This document shows positions 27,073 to 34,499 of a DNA stretch of 39,066 bases, one piece after another. A program made the position numbers and the translations under genes. The notes under the pieces are model-generated. The model had not been told where the DNA came from. It saw only the letters and a program-made list of their open reading frames with translations, and ran no database searches. The first letter of the stretch is position 1, and each line of letters begins with the position of its first letter. Source of the DNA: Bradyrhizobium sp. ORS 375 (GTDB lineage: Bacteria > Pseudomonadota > Alphaproteobacteria > Rhizobiales > Xanthobacteraceae); NCBI RefSeq assembly GCF_000239775.1, contig NZ_CAFI01000195.1, positions 1 through 39,066 of the forward strand, written 5' to 3'.

Positions 27073-28932
27073 ATGAGTGCAGTGGAACGGCTTGACGAGC
27101 GGCAGAGCGCTGCCCCCTCGGCGCAGGATCCGGTCGGCGACGCCGTTGCCGCGGTCGAGGCACTGACCGAGCCGGCCGCCCCGGTCCGCCGCTCCAAGCT
27201 TCGCCCGCTGCTGGCGCTGGCTCCCTATATCGCCCGCTACCGCGTCCGCGCCTTCCTCGCCCTGGTGGCCCTCACGGTCGCCGCCCTGACCACGCTGCTG
27301 GTGCCGGTCGCGGTCCGCCGCATGATCGATTTCGGCTTCACGCCGAAGGGCATCGAGCTGATCAACAGCTATTTCAGCGTCATGATCGCAGTGGTCGCCG
27401 TGCTCGCGCTGGCGAGCGCCGCCCGCTACTACCTCGTCATGACCATCGGCGAGCGCATCGTCGCCGACATCCGGCGCGACGTGTTCGCGCATCTGATGTC
27501 ACTGTCGCCGTCGTTCTTCGACTCCGCGCGCTCCGGCGAGCTGGTGTCGCGGCTCACCGCCGACACCACGCAGATCAAATCGGCTGCAGGCGCCTCGGTG
27601 TCGATCGCGCTGCGCAATCTGCTGCTGTTTCTCGGCGCCACCGCGATGATGGTGTTCACGAGCCCCAAGCTGTCGCTGTTCGTGCTGCTGGCGATCCCGC
27701 TGATCGTGCTGCCGCTGGTGGCGTTCGGCCGCTGGGTCCGCCGGCTGTCGCGCAATGCGCAGGACACGCTGGCCGATGCATCGGCCTACGCGTCGGAACT
27801 GGTCGGCGCGATCAGGACGGTGCAGGCCTATACCAGCGAGAAGCTCGCGGCGGGGCGCTTCGGCGGCGAGGTCGAGCAGGCCTATGAGGCGGCGCGGGTC
27901 TCGACCAAGGCGCGCGGCGTGCTCACCGCGATCATCATCTTCATCGTGTTCTCCAGCGTGGTCGCGATCCTCTGGGTCGGCTCGCACGACGTGCTGACCG
28001 GCAACATCAGCGCCGGCCGGCTCGGCCAGTTCGTGCTCTACGCTGCCTTCGCTGCCGCGGGTCTCGGCCAGCTCTCCGAGGTCTGGGGCGAAGTCTCGGC
28101 CGCCTCCGGTGCCGCCGAGCGGCTGTTCGAGCTGTTGCACGTGCAGCCGGAGATCACGGCCCCGGCGCATCCGACGGCGCTGCCGGAGCCGGCGCGCGGC
28201 GACATCGGGTTCGACCGCGTCAGCTTCGCCTATCCGAGCCGCCCCGATGTCCGCGTGCTCGAGGACGTGTCGTTCGCGATCCGCGCCGGTGAGAAGGTCG
28301 CGATCGTCGGCCCGTCCGGCGCCGGCAAGAGCACGCTGTTTCACCTCTTGCTGCGCTTCTACGATCCGGCCTCCGGCGTGATCTCGGTCGATGGCGTGCC
28401 GGTGCGCGCTGCCGATCCGCGGAAGGTGCGCGAGCGCATGGCGCTGGTGCCGCAGGAATCCGTGGTGTTTGCGGCCAGCGCGCGCGAGAACATCCGCTTC
28501 GGCCGGCCCGAGGCCACCGACGCCGAGGTCGAGCGCGCTGCCGATCTCGCCCATGCCAGCGAGTTTATCCGGCGCCTGCCGGAGGGATTCGAGACGCAGC
28601 TCGGCGAGCGCGGCGTGACCCTGTCCGGTGGCCAGCGCCAGCGCATCGCGATCGCCCGCGCCATCCTGCGCGACGCGCCGCTGTTGCTGCTCGACGAGGC
28701 CACCTCGGCGCTCGATGCCGAGAGCGAAACGCTCGTGCAGACCGCGCTCGAAGGCCTGATGAAGGACCGTACGACGCTGGTGATCGCCCATCGCCTCGCG
28801 ACCGTGCTGTCCTGCGACCGCATCCTGGTCATGGACCGCGGCCGCATCGTCGAGCAGGGCACGCATACGTCGCTGGTGGCGGCCAATGGGCTCTATGCGC
28901 GGCTGGCACGGCTACAGTTCGAGACCGTGTAG
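27073..28932 (+). CDS. ABC exporter half-transporter, MsbA-like
   Basis: A 619-residue fused exporter that works as a homodimer in the inner membrane. A proline/alanine-rich cytoplasmic N-terminus (1-40) leads to a six-segment membrane domain (about 45-335) and a nucleotide-binding domain (about 365-610). Walker A VGPSGAGKST is near 411-420, signature LSGGQRQR near 516-523 and Walker B LLLLDEATSALD near 536-547, with IAHRLATV for the switch histidine. AGGTGG before the ATG at 27073 fits. The substrate may be a lipid, peptide or drug and cannot be read from sequence. The gene is single and divergent from rpmE. Confidence 0.94.
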   Translation: MSAVERLDERQSAAPSAQDPVGDAVAAVEALTEPAAPVRRSKLRPLLALAPYIARYRVRAFLALVALTVAALTTLLVPVAVRRMIDFGFTPKGIELINSYFSVMIAVVAVLALASAARYYLVMTIGERIVADIRRDVFAHLMSLSPSFFDSARSGELVSRLTADTTQIKSAAGASVSIALRNLLLFLGATAMMVFTSPKLSLFVLLAIPLIVLPLVAFGRWVRRLSRNAQDTLADASAYASELVGAIRTVQAYTSEKLAAGRFGGEVEQAYEAARVSTKARGVLTAIIIFIVFSSVVAILWVGSHDVLTGNISAGRLGQFVLYAAFAAAGLGQLSEVWGEVSAASGAAERLFELLHVQPEITAPAHPTALPEPARGDIGFDRVSFAYPSRPDVRVLEDVSFAIRAGEKVAIVGPSGAGKSTLFHLLLRFYDPASGVISVDGVPVRAADPRKVRERMALVPQESVVFAASARENIRFGRPEATDAEVERAADLAHASEFIRRLPEGFETQLGERGVTLSGGQRQRIAIARAILRDAPLLLLDEATSALDAESETLVQTALEGLMKDRTTLVIAHRLATVLSCDRILVMDRGRIVEQGTHTSLVAANGLYARLARLQFETV

Positions 28933-28974
28933 TTTCGGCAACAATGTGGGTTGCAGGCAACAGCGCGAATTCTC

Positions 28975-28991
28975 GTTGCAGGCCCTGCAAC
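28975..28991. repeat. GTTGCAGG palindrome downstream of the ABC exporter
   Basis: GTTGCAGG and CCTGCAAC flank one C, and a third, partial copy (GTTGCAGGCAAC) lies at about 28950-28961. The gap between exporter and small membrane gene is otherwise empty. It could be the exporter's 3' hairpin (followed by CTTTCTCC, a poor U-tract) or an operator for the small gene. Confidence 0.4.
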
Positions 28992-29074
28992 CTTTCTCCA
29001 GCTTTGTACGTTCCCTGCGCGAAACTTCACGGCGCCATTCATGCTGTGGCGCCTATCGCACAGGATGAATGACC

Positions 29075-29275
29075 ATGCCCTATCGCCGTGGCAGCTTTGC
29101 CCTCACGCCCCCGTCCTTCGTGATCTTCGCCATCGCACTTGTGCTCGCGCTCGTCGCAATGCTCGCGCACTACATGCACGCCTCGGTGCCGCTACTCTCG
29201 GCCGCCCACGCCTTCGACGCGCTCGCGATCGCCTTCGTGGTGCTGACCATCGGCGTGCTGTTTCGCGGCGTGTAG
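29075..29275 (+). CDS. Small two-segment membrane protein, unknown function
   Basis: A 66-residue protein with two hydrophobic helices (about 12-32 and 44-63) separated by a short histidine-containing loop, and a basic N-terminus. Two in-frame ATGs, 29069 and 29075, are possible; AGGA at 29062-29065 is nine bases before the second, which I prefer. I do not recognise a family. It is followed directly by two palindromic repeat copies, which may supply its 3' hairpin. Confidence 0.65.
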   Translation: MPYRRGSFALTPPSFVIFAIALVLALVAMLAHYMHASVPLLSAAHAFDALAIAFVVLTIGVLFRGV

Positions 29276-29294
29276 TTGGCCTCTCGGCTTGCTC

Positions 29295-29457
29295 GGTGTC
29301 GCCCCTGCGAACGCAGGGGCCCATAACCCCGGTCGTCGATGTGGCGGGACAACCTCGCCACATCGTTCTTCGCAAAACACCTGCTGCGGGGTATGGGTCC
29401 CGGATCTGCCCTCGCTGCGCTCGGTTGTCCGGGACGACGGCGGTGGATGTAGCTGTG
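29295..29457. repeat. Palindromic intergenic repeat, copy 1
   Basis: About 163 bases of nested inverted repeats. A hairpin CCCCTGCG-AA-CGCAGGGG lies at 29302-29319. Outer arms GGCCCATAACCCC (29318-29330) and GGGGTATGGGTCC (29388-29400) enclose CGATGTGGCG/CGCCACATCG (29337-29346, 29356-29365). GTCCCGGA/TCCGGGAC follows at 29397-29404 and 29428-29435. It has no transposase and resembles the short non-autonomous repeats scattered through Bradyrhizobium genomes. Confidence 0.85.
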
Positions 29458-29497
29458 ATGCGGGGTGATAGTGTAGTTTGCTGATCGCTACATCCCT

Positions 29498-29661
29498 GGT
29501 GTCGCCCCTGCGAACGCAGGGGCCCATAACCCCGGTCGGACGTTTGGCGGGCAAAGCTCGCCACACTATTCTTCGCAAAAAATCTGCTGCGGGGTATGGG
29601 TCCCGGATCTGCCCTCGCTGCGCTCGGTTGTCCGGGACGACAGCGGTGGGTGTGGCTGCGA
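29498..29661. repeat. Palindromic intergenic repeat, copy 2
   Basis: A second copy in the same orientation, 203 bases after the first and nearly identical at both ends. The central hairpin differs: the arms shrink to GGCG/CGCC and the flanking bases no longer pair. The right end lies 13 bases before the stop of the GNAT gene. Both copies lie between the small membrane gene and the convergent GNAT gene. Confidence 0.85.
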
Positions 29662-29673
29662 TTTGGGATGTCG

Positions 29674-30123
29674 TTAAGGCGCCCACGCCATCCGCAGCAC
29701 GGGACGGCCCGAGGTCGGGTTGACGTCCTCGCCGGCATCGACGAAGCCGTTGCGCTTGTAGAAGCTGATGGCGCGCGCGTTGTCCTTGTTCACCAGCAGC
29801 GTGATGCCGCGTGGGGATCGCTGCTTGGCGGACTCAACGAGCTGAGTCGCTAGCGGTGATCCCCAATGCTGCGGCGACACCACAAGCTGATCGAGATAGC
29901 CCGCGGCATCGATCGTCACGAACCCTGCGAGCACGCCCTCGCTCTCCCCCACGATCACCTCAGCCTTCGGCACCAGCTCGCTCCGCCATCGCTCGCGCCA
30001 CCACGGCACCCGCGCGGTGAAATCGATCGCGGGATAAGCGAGCTGCCACGTCTCCTGCCACAGCGCGATCGCCGCGTCCTCGTCCTCGGCGCGATAGGCC
30101 CGCAGGGTGAAGCGCGACGTCAC
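29674..30123 (-). CDS. GNAT-family N-acetyltransferase
   Basis: Transfers an acetyl group from acetyl-CoA to an unidentified amine or protein. The 149-residue length and pattern are typical: LDQLVVSPQHWGSPLATQLV (around 77-96) contains the strand 4 and pyrophosphate-loop region (an atypical QHWGSPLA form of R/QxxGxG/A), and NDARISFYK-like NARAISFYKRNGF (about 115-127) ends the fold. The start is a GTG at 30123 that overlaps the upstream stop as GTGA, indicating translational coupling with the OmpA/MotB-like gene. Its place behind a proton-channel pair is notable, but a functional link is not shown. Confidence 0.85.
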   Translation of the reverse strand: MTSRFTLRAYRAEDEDAAIALWQETWQLAYPAIDFTARVPWWRERWRSELVPKAEVIVGESEGVLAGFVTIDAAGYLDQLVVSPQHWGSPLATQLVESAKQRSPRGITLLVNKDNARAISFYKRNGFVDAGEDVNPTSGRPVLRMAWAP

Positions 30124-31148
30124 CGCTCCGTCAGCTTCAATTCGATGCGGCGGTTGCGGCGGAAGGCCTCTTCCGTGTTGGCCGCGTCGAGCGGCTGGAA
30201 CTCGGCGAAGCCGGCCGCGACGAGGCGCTGGGCGGGGACGCCGAGCGAGATCAGATATTGGACGACCGAGATCGCGCGCGCCGAGGAGAGCTCCCAGTTC
30301 GACTTGAACACCGGGCTGTTGATCGGCCTGACGTCGGTGTGGCCGTCGACGCGCAGCACCCAGGAGATCTCGGAGGGGATCTGCTTGTCGAGATCGACCA
30401 GCGCGGTCGCCACCGAGTTCAGCTCCTGCTGGCCTTCAGGCAAAAGCGTCGCCTGTCCGGTGTCGAAGAACACCTCGGACTGGAACACGAAGCGGTCGCC
30501 GACGACGCGGATGTCGGGGCGGTTGCCGAGGATGGCGCGCAGCCGGCCGAAGAACTCCGAGCGGTATCGCGTCAGCTCCTGCACCCGCTGCGCCAGCGCG
30601 ACGTTCAGCCGCGAACCGAGATCGGCGATGCGGTTCTGCGATTCCTTGTCGCGCTTCTCGGAGGCGTCGAGCGCATCCTCGAGCGCGGCGAGCTGGCGGC
30701 GCAGCGCGCTGATCTGCTGGTTGAGCACCTCGATCTGCGCCAGCGCCCGCGCCGTCACCTGCTTCTCGGACTCGAGCGCCCGGTTGAGCTCGTTGGCGCG
30801 GCCGGTCGCGTTGCTGCCGACGTTGGCGAGGCCGTCATAGAGGCCCTTGATGCGGTCGCGCTCGGCCTCCGCATTCGACAGGCCGGCGCGCAGCTGCGCG
30901 ACCTGGTCGTCCAGCGACAGCTTGCCGAGCTTCTCCAGCGACAGCATCTCGTTGAGCTGTGCGATCTTGGCGTTGAGCTGCTCCAGCGCCTTGTCCTTGC
31001 CGGTGACCTCCTGCGACAGGAAGAACTGCACCACCAGGAACACGGTCAGCAGGAACACGATCGACAGCACCAGCGTCGAGAGCGCGTCGACGAACCCCGG
31101 CCAGTAGTTGAGGCCGGACTCTCCCCGGCGAGAACGGGCAAGCGCCAT
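30120..31148 (-). CDS. MotB/OmpA-like peptidoglycan-binding protein with long coiled coil
   Basis: A 342-residue inner-membrane protein. One membrane helix (about 25-45) is preceded by the short stretch WPGFVDALSTLVL, where Asp21 is placed like the proton-carrying aspartate of MotB/ExbD-type proteins. A coiled coil runs from about 50 to 200, then an OmpA-like domain (about 215-340) with RVDGHTDVRPI, SNWELSSARAISVV and RRNRRIEL, the motifs that bind peptidoglycan. It is the second gene of an operon behind an ExbB/MotA-like partner, 43 bases downstream of it. The pair probably forms a proton-driven motor tethered to the cell wall; what it drives is unknown. Confidence 0.88.
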   Translation of the reverse strand: MALARSRRGESGLNYWPGFVDALSTLVLSIVFLLTVFLVVQFFLSQEVTGKDKALEQLNAKIAQLNEMLSLEKLGKLSLDDQVAQLRAGLSNAEAERDRIKGLYDGLANVGSNATGRANELNRALESEKQVTARALAQIEVLNQQISALRRQLAALEDALDASEKRDKESQNRIADLGSRLNVALAQRVQELTRYRSEFFGRLRAILGNRPDIRVVGDRFVFQSEVFFDTGQATLLPEGQQELNSVATALVDLDKQIPSEISWVLRVDGHTDVRPINSPVFKSNWELSSARAISVVQYLISLGVPAQRLVAAGFAEFQPLDAANTEEAFRRNRRIELKLTER

Positions 31149-31191
31149 TCAGCGTCTCCTCAGAACTGCAAACGCGAGCGCGAAGATCGCG

Positions 31192-32151
31192 CTAGCTCTT
31201 CTCCGTCTGCCGGGCGAGCCGCTCCAGCAGCCGCTTGATCTCGCGGTTCTGCTCGCCCTGGCCGTCGGCCCATTCGCGGATCATCTGCTGCTCGGTGCGC
31301 ATGTGCGCGACCAGGCCCTGGATCGCCTCGGCGAGGTTGGCCATCGCGGCGGTGGCGCCGCGGTTGGAGCCTTCCTCCATCGCGGTGCGCAGCCGCTCGA
31401 TGGCGACCGAGAGGTCGGCGCCGGTGTCGCCGGTGCCGCCATATTCGCGCACCGTGCCGGCCAGCCAGTCCTCCAGATCGGTATAGAAGCGGTTCTGCGC
31501 CTGGCTCGACTGCAGATCGAGGAAGCCCAGGATCAGCGAGCCGGCGAGGCCGAACAGCGAGGACGAGAACGAGATGCCCATGCCGCTCAGCGGCGCGGCC
31601 AGGCCGCCCTTGAGGGTATCGAACAGCGCACCGGCGTCGCCGCCGACCTTCAGCCCGTCGATCACCTTGCCGACCGAGCCGACCGTCTCGATCAGGCCCC
31701 AGAAGGTGCCGAGCAGGCCGAGGAAGACCAGGAGGCCGGTCATGTAGCGGGAGATGTCGCGGGCCTCGTCGAGCCGGGTGGCGATGGAGTCGAGCAGGTG
31801 CCGCATGGTCTGCTGCGAGATCGACATCCGCCCGGTGCGCTCCCGGCCGAGAATGGCGGCCATCGGTGCCAGCAGGACCGGGTGGCGGGGCACCGCCAGG
31901 CCGGGATCGGCAATGCGGAAATTGTTCACCCAGGACACTTCCGGATACAGCCGGACGACCTGCCGGAACGCCAGGATGACGCCGATCAGGAGCACCGCCC
32001 CGATCAAGGCGTTGAGGCCGGGATTGGCGAAGAACGCCATGACGATCTGCTTGTAGAGGACGACCCCGACCAGGGCGCACAGCACCAGGAAGACCAGCAT
32101 CCGCACCAGGAAGATCCGGGGCGTCGACAATTTGGTCGGTTCGACTGACAT
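31192..32151 (-). CDS. ExbB/MotA/TolQ-like proton-channel protein
   Basis: About 319 residues from the ATG at 32151 (MSVEPTKLS). The frame continues upstream to an ATG at 32208 through a proline-rich stretch made by a direct repeat, and neither start has a clear ribosome site, so the N-terminus is uncertain. Two membrane helices near the N-terminus are followed by a cytoplasmic segment and then two helices bearing the channel motifs, with GLLGTFWGLIETVGSVG and GISFSSSLFGLAGSLILGFLD (the second listed by content only). A coiled C-terminus ends the protein. It heads a three-gene operon with the OmpA-like and GNAT genes. It lacks the very long cytoplasmic tail of ZorA. Confidence 0.85.
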   Translation of the reverse strand: MSVEPTKLSTPRIFLVRMLVFLVLCALVGVVLYKQIVMAFFANPGLNALIGAVLLIGVILAFRQVVRLYPEVSWVNNFRIADPGLAVPRHPVLLAPMAAILGRERTGRMSISQQTMRHLLDSIATRLDEARDISRYMTGLLVFLGLLGTFWGLIETVGSVGKVIDGLKVGGDAGALFDTLKGGLAAPLSGMGISFSSSLFGLAGSLILGFLDLQSSQAQNRFYTDLEDWLAGTVREYGGTGDTGADLSVAIERLRTAMEEGSNRGATAAMANLAEAIQGLVAHMRTEQQMIREWADGQGEQNREIKRLLERLARQTEKS

Positions 32152-32162
32152 CGCGGAGCGGG

Positions 32163-32191
32163 GAGGGGAGCCTTGGTGAGGGGAGCCTTGG
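32163..32191. repeat. Two 14-base direct repeats upstream of the ExbB-like gene
   Basis: GAGGGGAGCCTTGG occurs at 32163-32176 and again at 32178-32191, with one base between. The 15-base period adds exactly five codons if the ATG at 32208 is used (QGSPH, QGSPP), so slippage would keep the frame. It lies just upstream of the likelier start at 32151. Confidence 0.7.
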
Positions 32192-32378
32192 GGCATTATC
32201 GATGACATCCGTTGCGGGGGACCGGTCCCGAAAATCCACTATGGCATAGCAGGGTCGGGAGAACAGCCGCGATCGGCGCAATCCCTATCCCTGCACGGAA
32301 CTATGGCTGAAACCGGCGGACATTCGCGGCGTAGTTAGTCCCGTGGACCATTTCTAGCGGGAATGCCCGGGCTTTGTC

Positions 32379-33194
32379 ATGACCGTCGTTGAATATCTGC
32401 AGGCGCTGCTGGCGCTGGCACTGGCGCTCTCCCTGCTCATGGCGGTGGCCTGGATGGTGCAGCAGCGGACCGGGAATTCCGGCTGGGTCGACACGATCTG
32501 GACATTTTCCGTCGGCCTCGTCGGGGCCGCCGGCGCGATCTGGCCCGTGGACGGCGCAGCTCCCAATGCGCGGCAATTGCTGGTTGCGGTGCTGGTTGCG
32601 ATCTGGTCGCTGCGGCTGGGCAGCCATGTCGCAGCGCGCAGCCGCGGCATCGACGACGATCCCCGTTACGCCGAGTTCGCCCGGCAATGGGGCGAGGCCG
32701 CGCCGCGGCGAATGTTCGTTTTCCTGCAGCAGCAGGCCTGGGGCGCGATTCCCCTGGTGTTCGCGATGTTCGTTGCCGCCCACGCGCCGGCCCCTGAGCT
32801 GCGCCTGCAGGACTATCTCGGCATCCTCGTGCTGTTCACGGGCATCGCCGGCGAGGGCCTGGCCGATGCCCAGCTGAAGGCGTTCCGCACCAACCCGGCG
32901 AACAAGGGCAAGGTCTGCGACGTCGGGCTATGGCGCTGGTCGCGGCACCCCAACTACTTTTTTGAATGGGTGTGCTGGCTCGCTTACCCGGTCATCGCGT
33001 TGTCATCTGACAACCCCTGGGGGCTCGCCAGCCTGCTGGCGCCGCTGCTGATGTACTACATCCTGGTCCACGTCACCGGCATCCCGCCGCTGGAACAGCA
33101 GATGCTGCGCTCGCGCGGCGATCGCTACCGGGCCTATCAGGCGCGCACCAGCGCCTTCTTTCCCCTCCCGCCGCGCAACGGAGCCACCGCATGA
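32379..33194 (+). CDS. DUF1295 membrane protein, steroid 5-alpha-reductase-like
   Basis: A 271-residue integral membrane protein with six or seven hydrophobic segments. The family's C-terminal signature is present: LWRWSRHPNYFFEW (about 184-198) and the later PPLEQQMLRSRGDRYRAYQ, which resembles the NADPH-binding end of steroid 5-alpha-reductases and isoprenylcysteine methyltransferases. DUF1295 proteins have no settled reaction. The start codon of the methyltransferase gene overlaps its stop as ATGA (33191-33194), so the two are translated together and probably act on the same lipid. Confidence 0.9.
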   Translation: MTVVEYLQALLALALALSLLMAVAWMVQQRTGNSGWVDTIWTFSVGLVGAAGAIWPVDGAAPNARQLLVAVLVAIWSLRLGSHVAARSRGIDDDPRYAEFARQWGEAAPRRMFVFLQQQAWGAIPLVFAMFVAAHAPAPELRLQDYLGILVLFTGIAGEGLADAQLKAFRTNPANKGKVCDVGLWRWSRHPNYFFEWVCWLAYPVIALSSDNPWGLASLLAPLLMYYILVHVTGIPPLEQQMLRSRGDRYRAYQARTSAFFPLPPRNGATA

Positions 33195-34219
33195 GCTTCA
33201 TTTCCACCATCATCGGCGCCGCCGAACGCGTGCCGTTGCCCGATGCCGTCATCCGTGCCGCGATCTACGAATTGTGCGCGCGCACCGCGACTCGGCTCGG
33301 CGGCGTGAATGCGATGGGCGACGCCGAGTTCGCCCGCCTGCTGACGACGCGTCCGATCGCCGAGCATACCGACGCGGCGAACAGCCAGCACTACGAGGTG
33401 CCGGCCGCGTTCTTCGCCCGCGTGCTCGGGCCGAACCGCAAATATTCCTGCTGTTTCTATAAGGAGCCGGTCTCGACCTTGCAGGAGGCCGAGGAGGAGG
33501 CGCTGCGCCAGACCGTCGCCAATGCCGACCTGCAGGACGGCCAGAGCATTCTCGAGCTCGGCTGCGGCTGGGGCTCGCTGTCGCTGTTCATGGCCCGCCA
33601 GTTCCCGCATGCGAAGATCACGGCGGTGTCAAACTCGCACTCGCAGCGCCGCGCCATCGAAGAGATGGCGCAGGCTCGCGGTCTGCTCAATCTGCGCGTG
33701 ATCACCGCCGACATGAACGCGTTCGCGCCCGACGGGCGCTTCGACCGCGTCGTCTCGGTCGAGATGTTCGAGCACATGATGAACTGGCGCGAGCTGCTGT
33801 CACGCGTGAGGTCGTGGCTGAAGCCGGAAGGGCGGCTGTTCATGCACATCTTCACCCACCGCACCGGCTCTTATCTGTTCGACCGCAACGATCGCGAGGA
33901 CTGGATCGCGCAGCACTTCTTCACCGGCGGCATCATGCCGAGCCATACCTTGATCCGGCAGTTCGACGATCTGTTCGCGGTCGACAAGGAATGGCGCTGG
34001 AGCGGCACGCATTATCAGCGCACGGCCAAGGACTGGCTCGCCAATTTCGACGCCGATCGCGAGCGCATCCTCGAGACGCTGCAGCCGGTCTATGGCGACG
34101 ACACCACGCTGTGGATGCGCCGCTGGCGCTGGTTCTTCCTCGCCACCGCGGGATTGTTCGGCCACGACGAAGGTCGCGAATGGGGCGTCAGCCACTATCG
34201 CCTGCGTCCGGTGGACTGA
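33191..34219 (+). CDS. Cyclopropane-fatty-acid-synthase-like SAM methyltransferase
   Basis: A 342-residue methyltransferase that by family acts on unsaturated acyl chains of membrane phospholipids. SAM motif I is ILELGCGWGSLS (about 118-129). The residues aligned with the CFA synthase active site are present: the cysteine in YSCCF (around 87-91), glutamate in SVEMFEH (near 195), histidine in LFMHIF and tyrosine in SGTHY. The N-terminal domain of E. coli CFA synthase is replaced by a shorter one. Because the partner is a DUF1295 protein, the product may be something other than a cyclopropane ring. ATGA overlap couples it to DUF1295. Confidence 0.87.
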   Translation: MSFISTIIGAAERVPLPDAVIRAAIYELCARTATRLGGVNAMGDAEFARLLTTRPIAEHTDAANSQHYEVPAAFFARVLGPNRKYSCCFYKEPVSTLQEAEEEALRQTVANADLQDGQSILELGCGWGSLSLFMARQFPHAKITAVSNSHSQRRAIEEMAQARGLLNLRVITADMNAFAPDGRFDRVVSVEMFEHMMNWRELLSRVRSWLKPEGRLFMHIFTHRTGSYLFDRNDREDWIAQHFFTGGIMPSHTLIRQFDDLFAVDKEWRWSGTHYQRTAKDWLANFDADRERILETLQPVYGDDTTLWMRRWRWFFLATAGLFGHDEGREWGVSHYRLRPVD

Positions 34220-34356
34220 CGCGACCCAGCAGCCGAGCTGGGTGGAACCCGCGGGGATTCGCGTTTCGCTGTGCGGAACCCACGGGAACTTCGTCGCCAC
34301 AATGCGCTCACAATTGGGTGAGTCCCGAAAACGCGTTTGAGATCAGTCGTCTAATA

Positions 34357-34400
34357 GCTGTGACATACAGCCGCCCGACTGCTGCATTGCGTCGCAGCAG
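34357..34400. promoter_or_regulatory. Inverted repeats upstream of the RND efflux operon
   Basis: The 280-base gap between methyltransferase and efflux adaptor has no gene. It contains GCTGT/ACAGC (34357-34371, five-base spacer) and CTGCTGC/GCAGCAG (34379-34400, eight-base loop). The second is followed by TTTT and could be a weak terminator of the preceding operon; the first could be an efflux-repressor operator. No regulator gene is adjacent. Confidence 0.35.
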
Positions 34401-34499
34401 CGCGCTTTTATGGTGCGGCCACGCTCGGCACCAGAATGGCGCCATCACCCGGTCATCCGGTCGACTATTTCTCAACATGATCGAGGGGCTCCACCGTCC

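Noticed and set aside
29295-29661. CRISPR array
   Set aside because: Only two copies of a long palindromic unit with a single interval; no short regular repeats and no cas genes.
29103-29738. Open frames running through the palindromic repeats
   Set aside because: They translate the repeat copies themselves and would be duplicated peptides from non-coding DNA.
29674-32208. Zorya-type anti-phage system (ZorA/ZorB) suggested by the MotA-like and MotB-like pair
   Set aside because: The MotA-like protein lacks the very long cytoplasmic tail of ZorA, and no ZorC, ZorD or ZorE helicase/nuclease gene is present; the third gene is an acetyltransferase.
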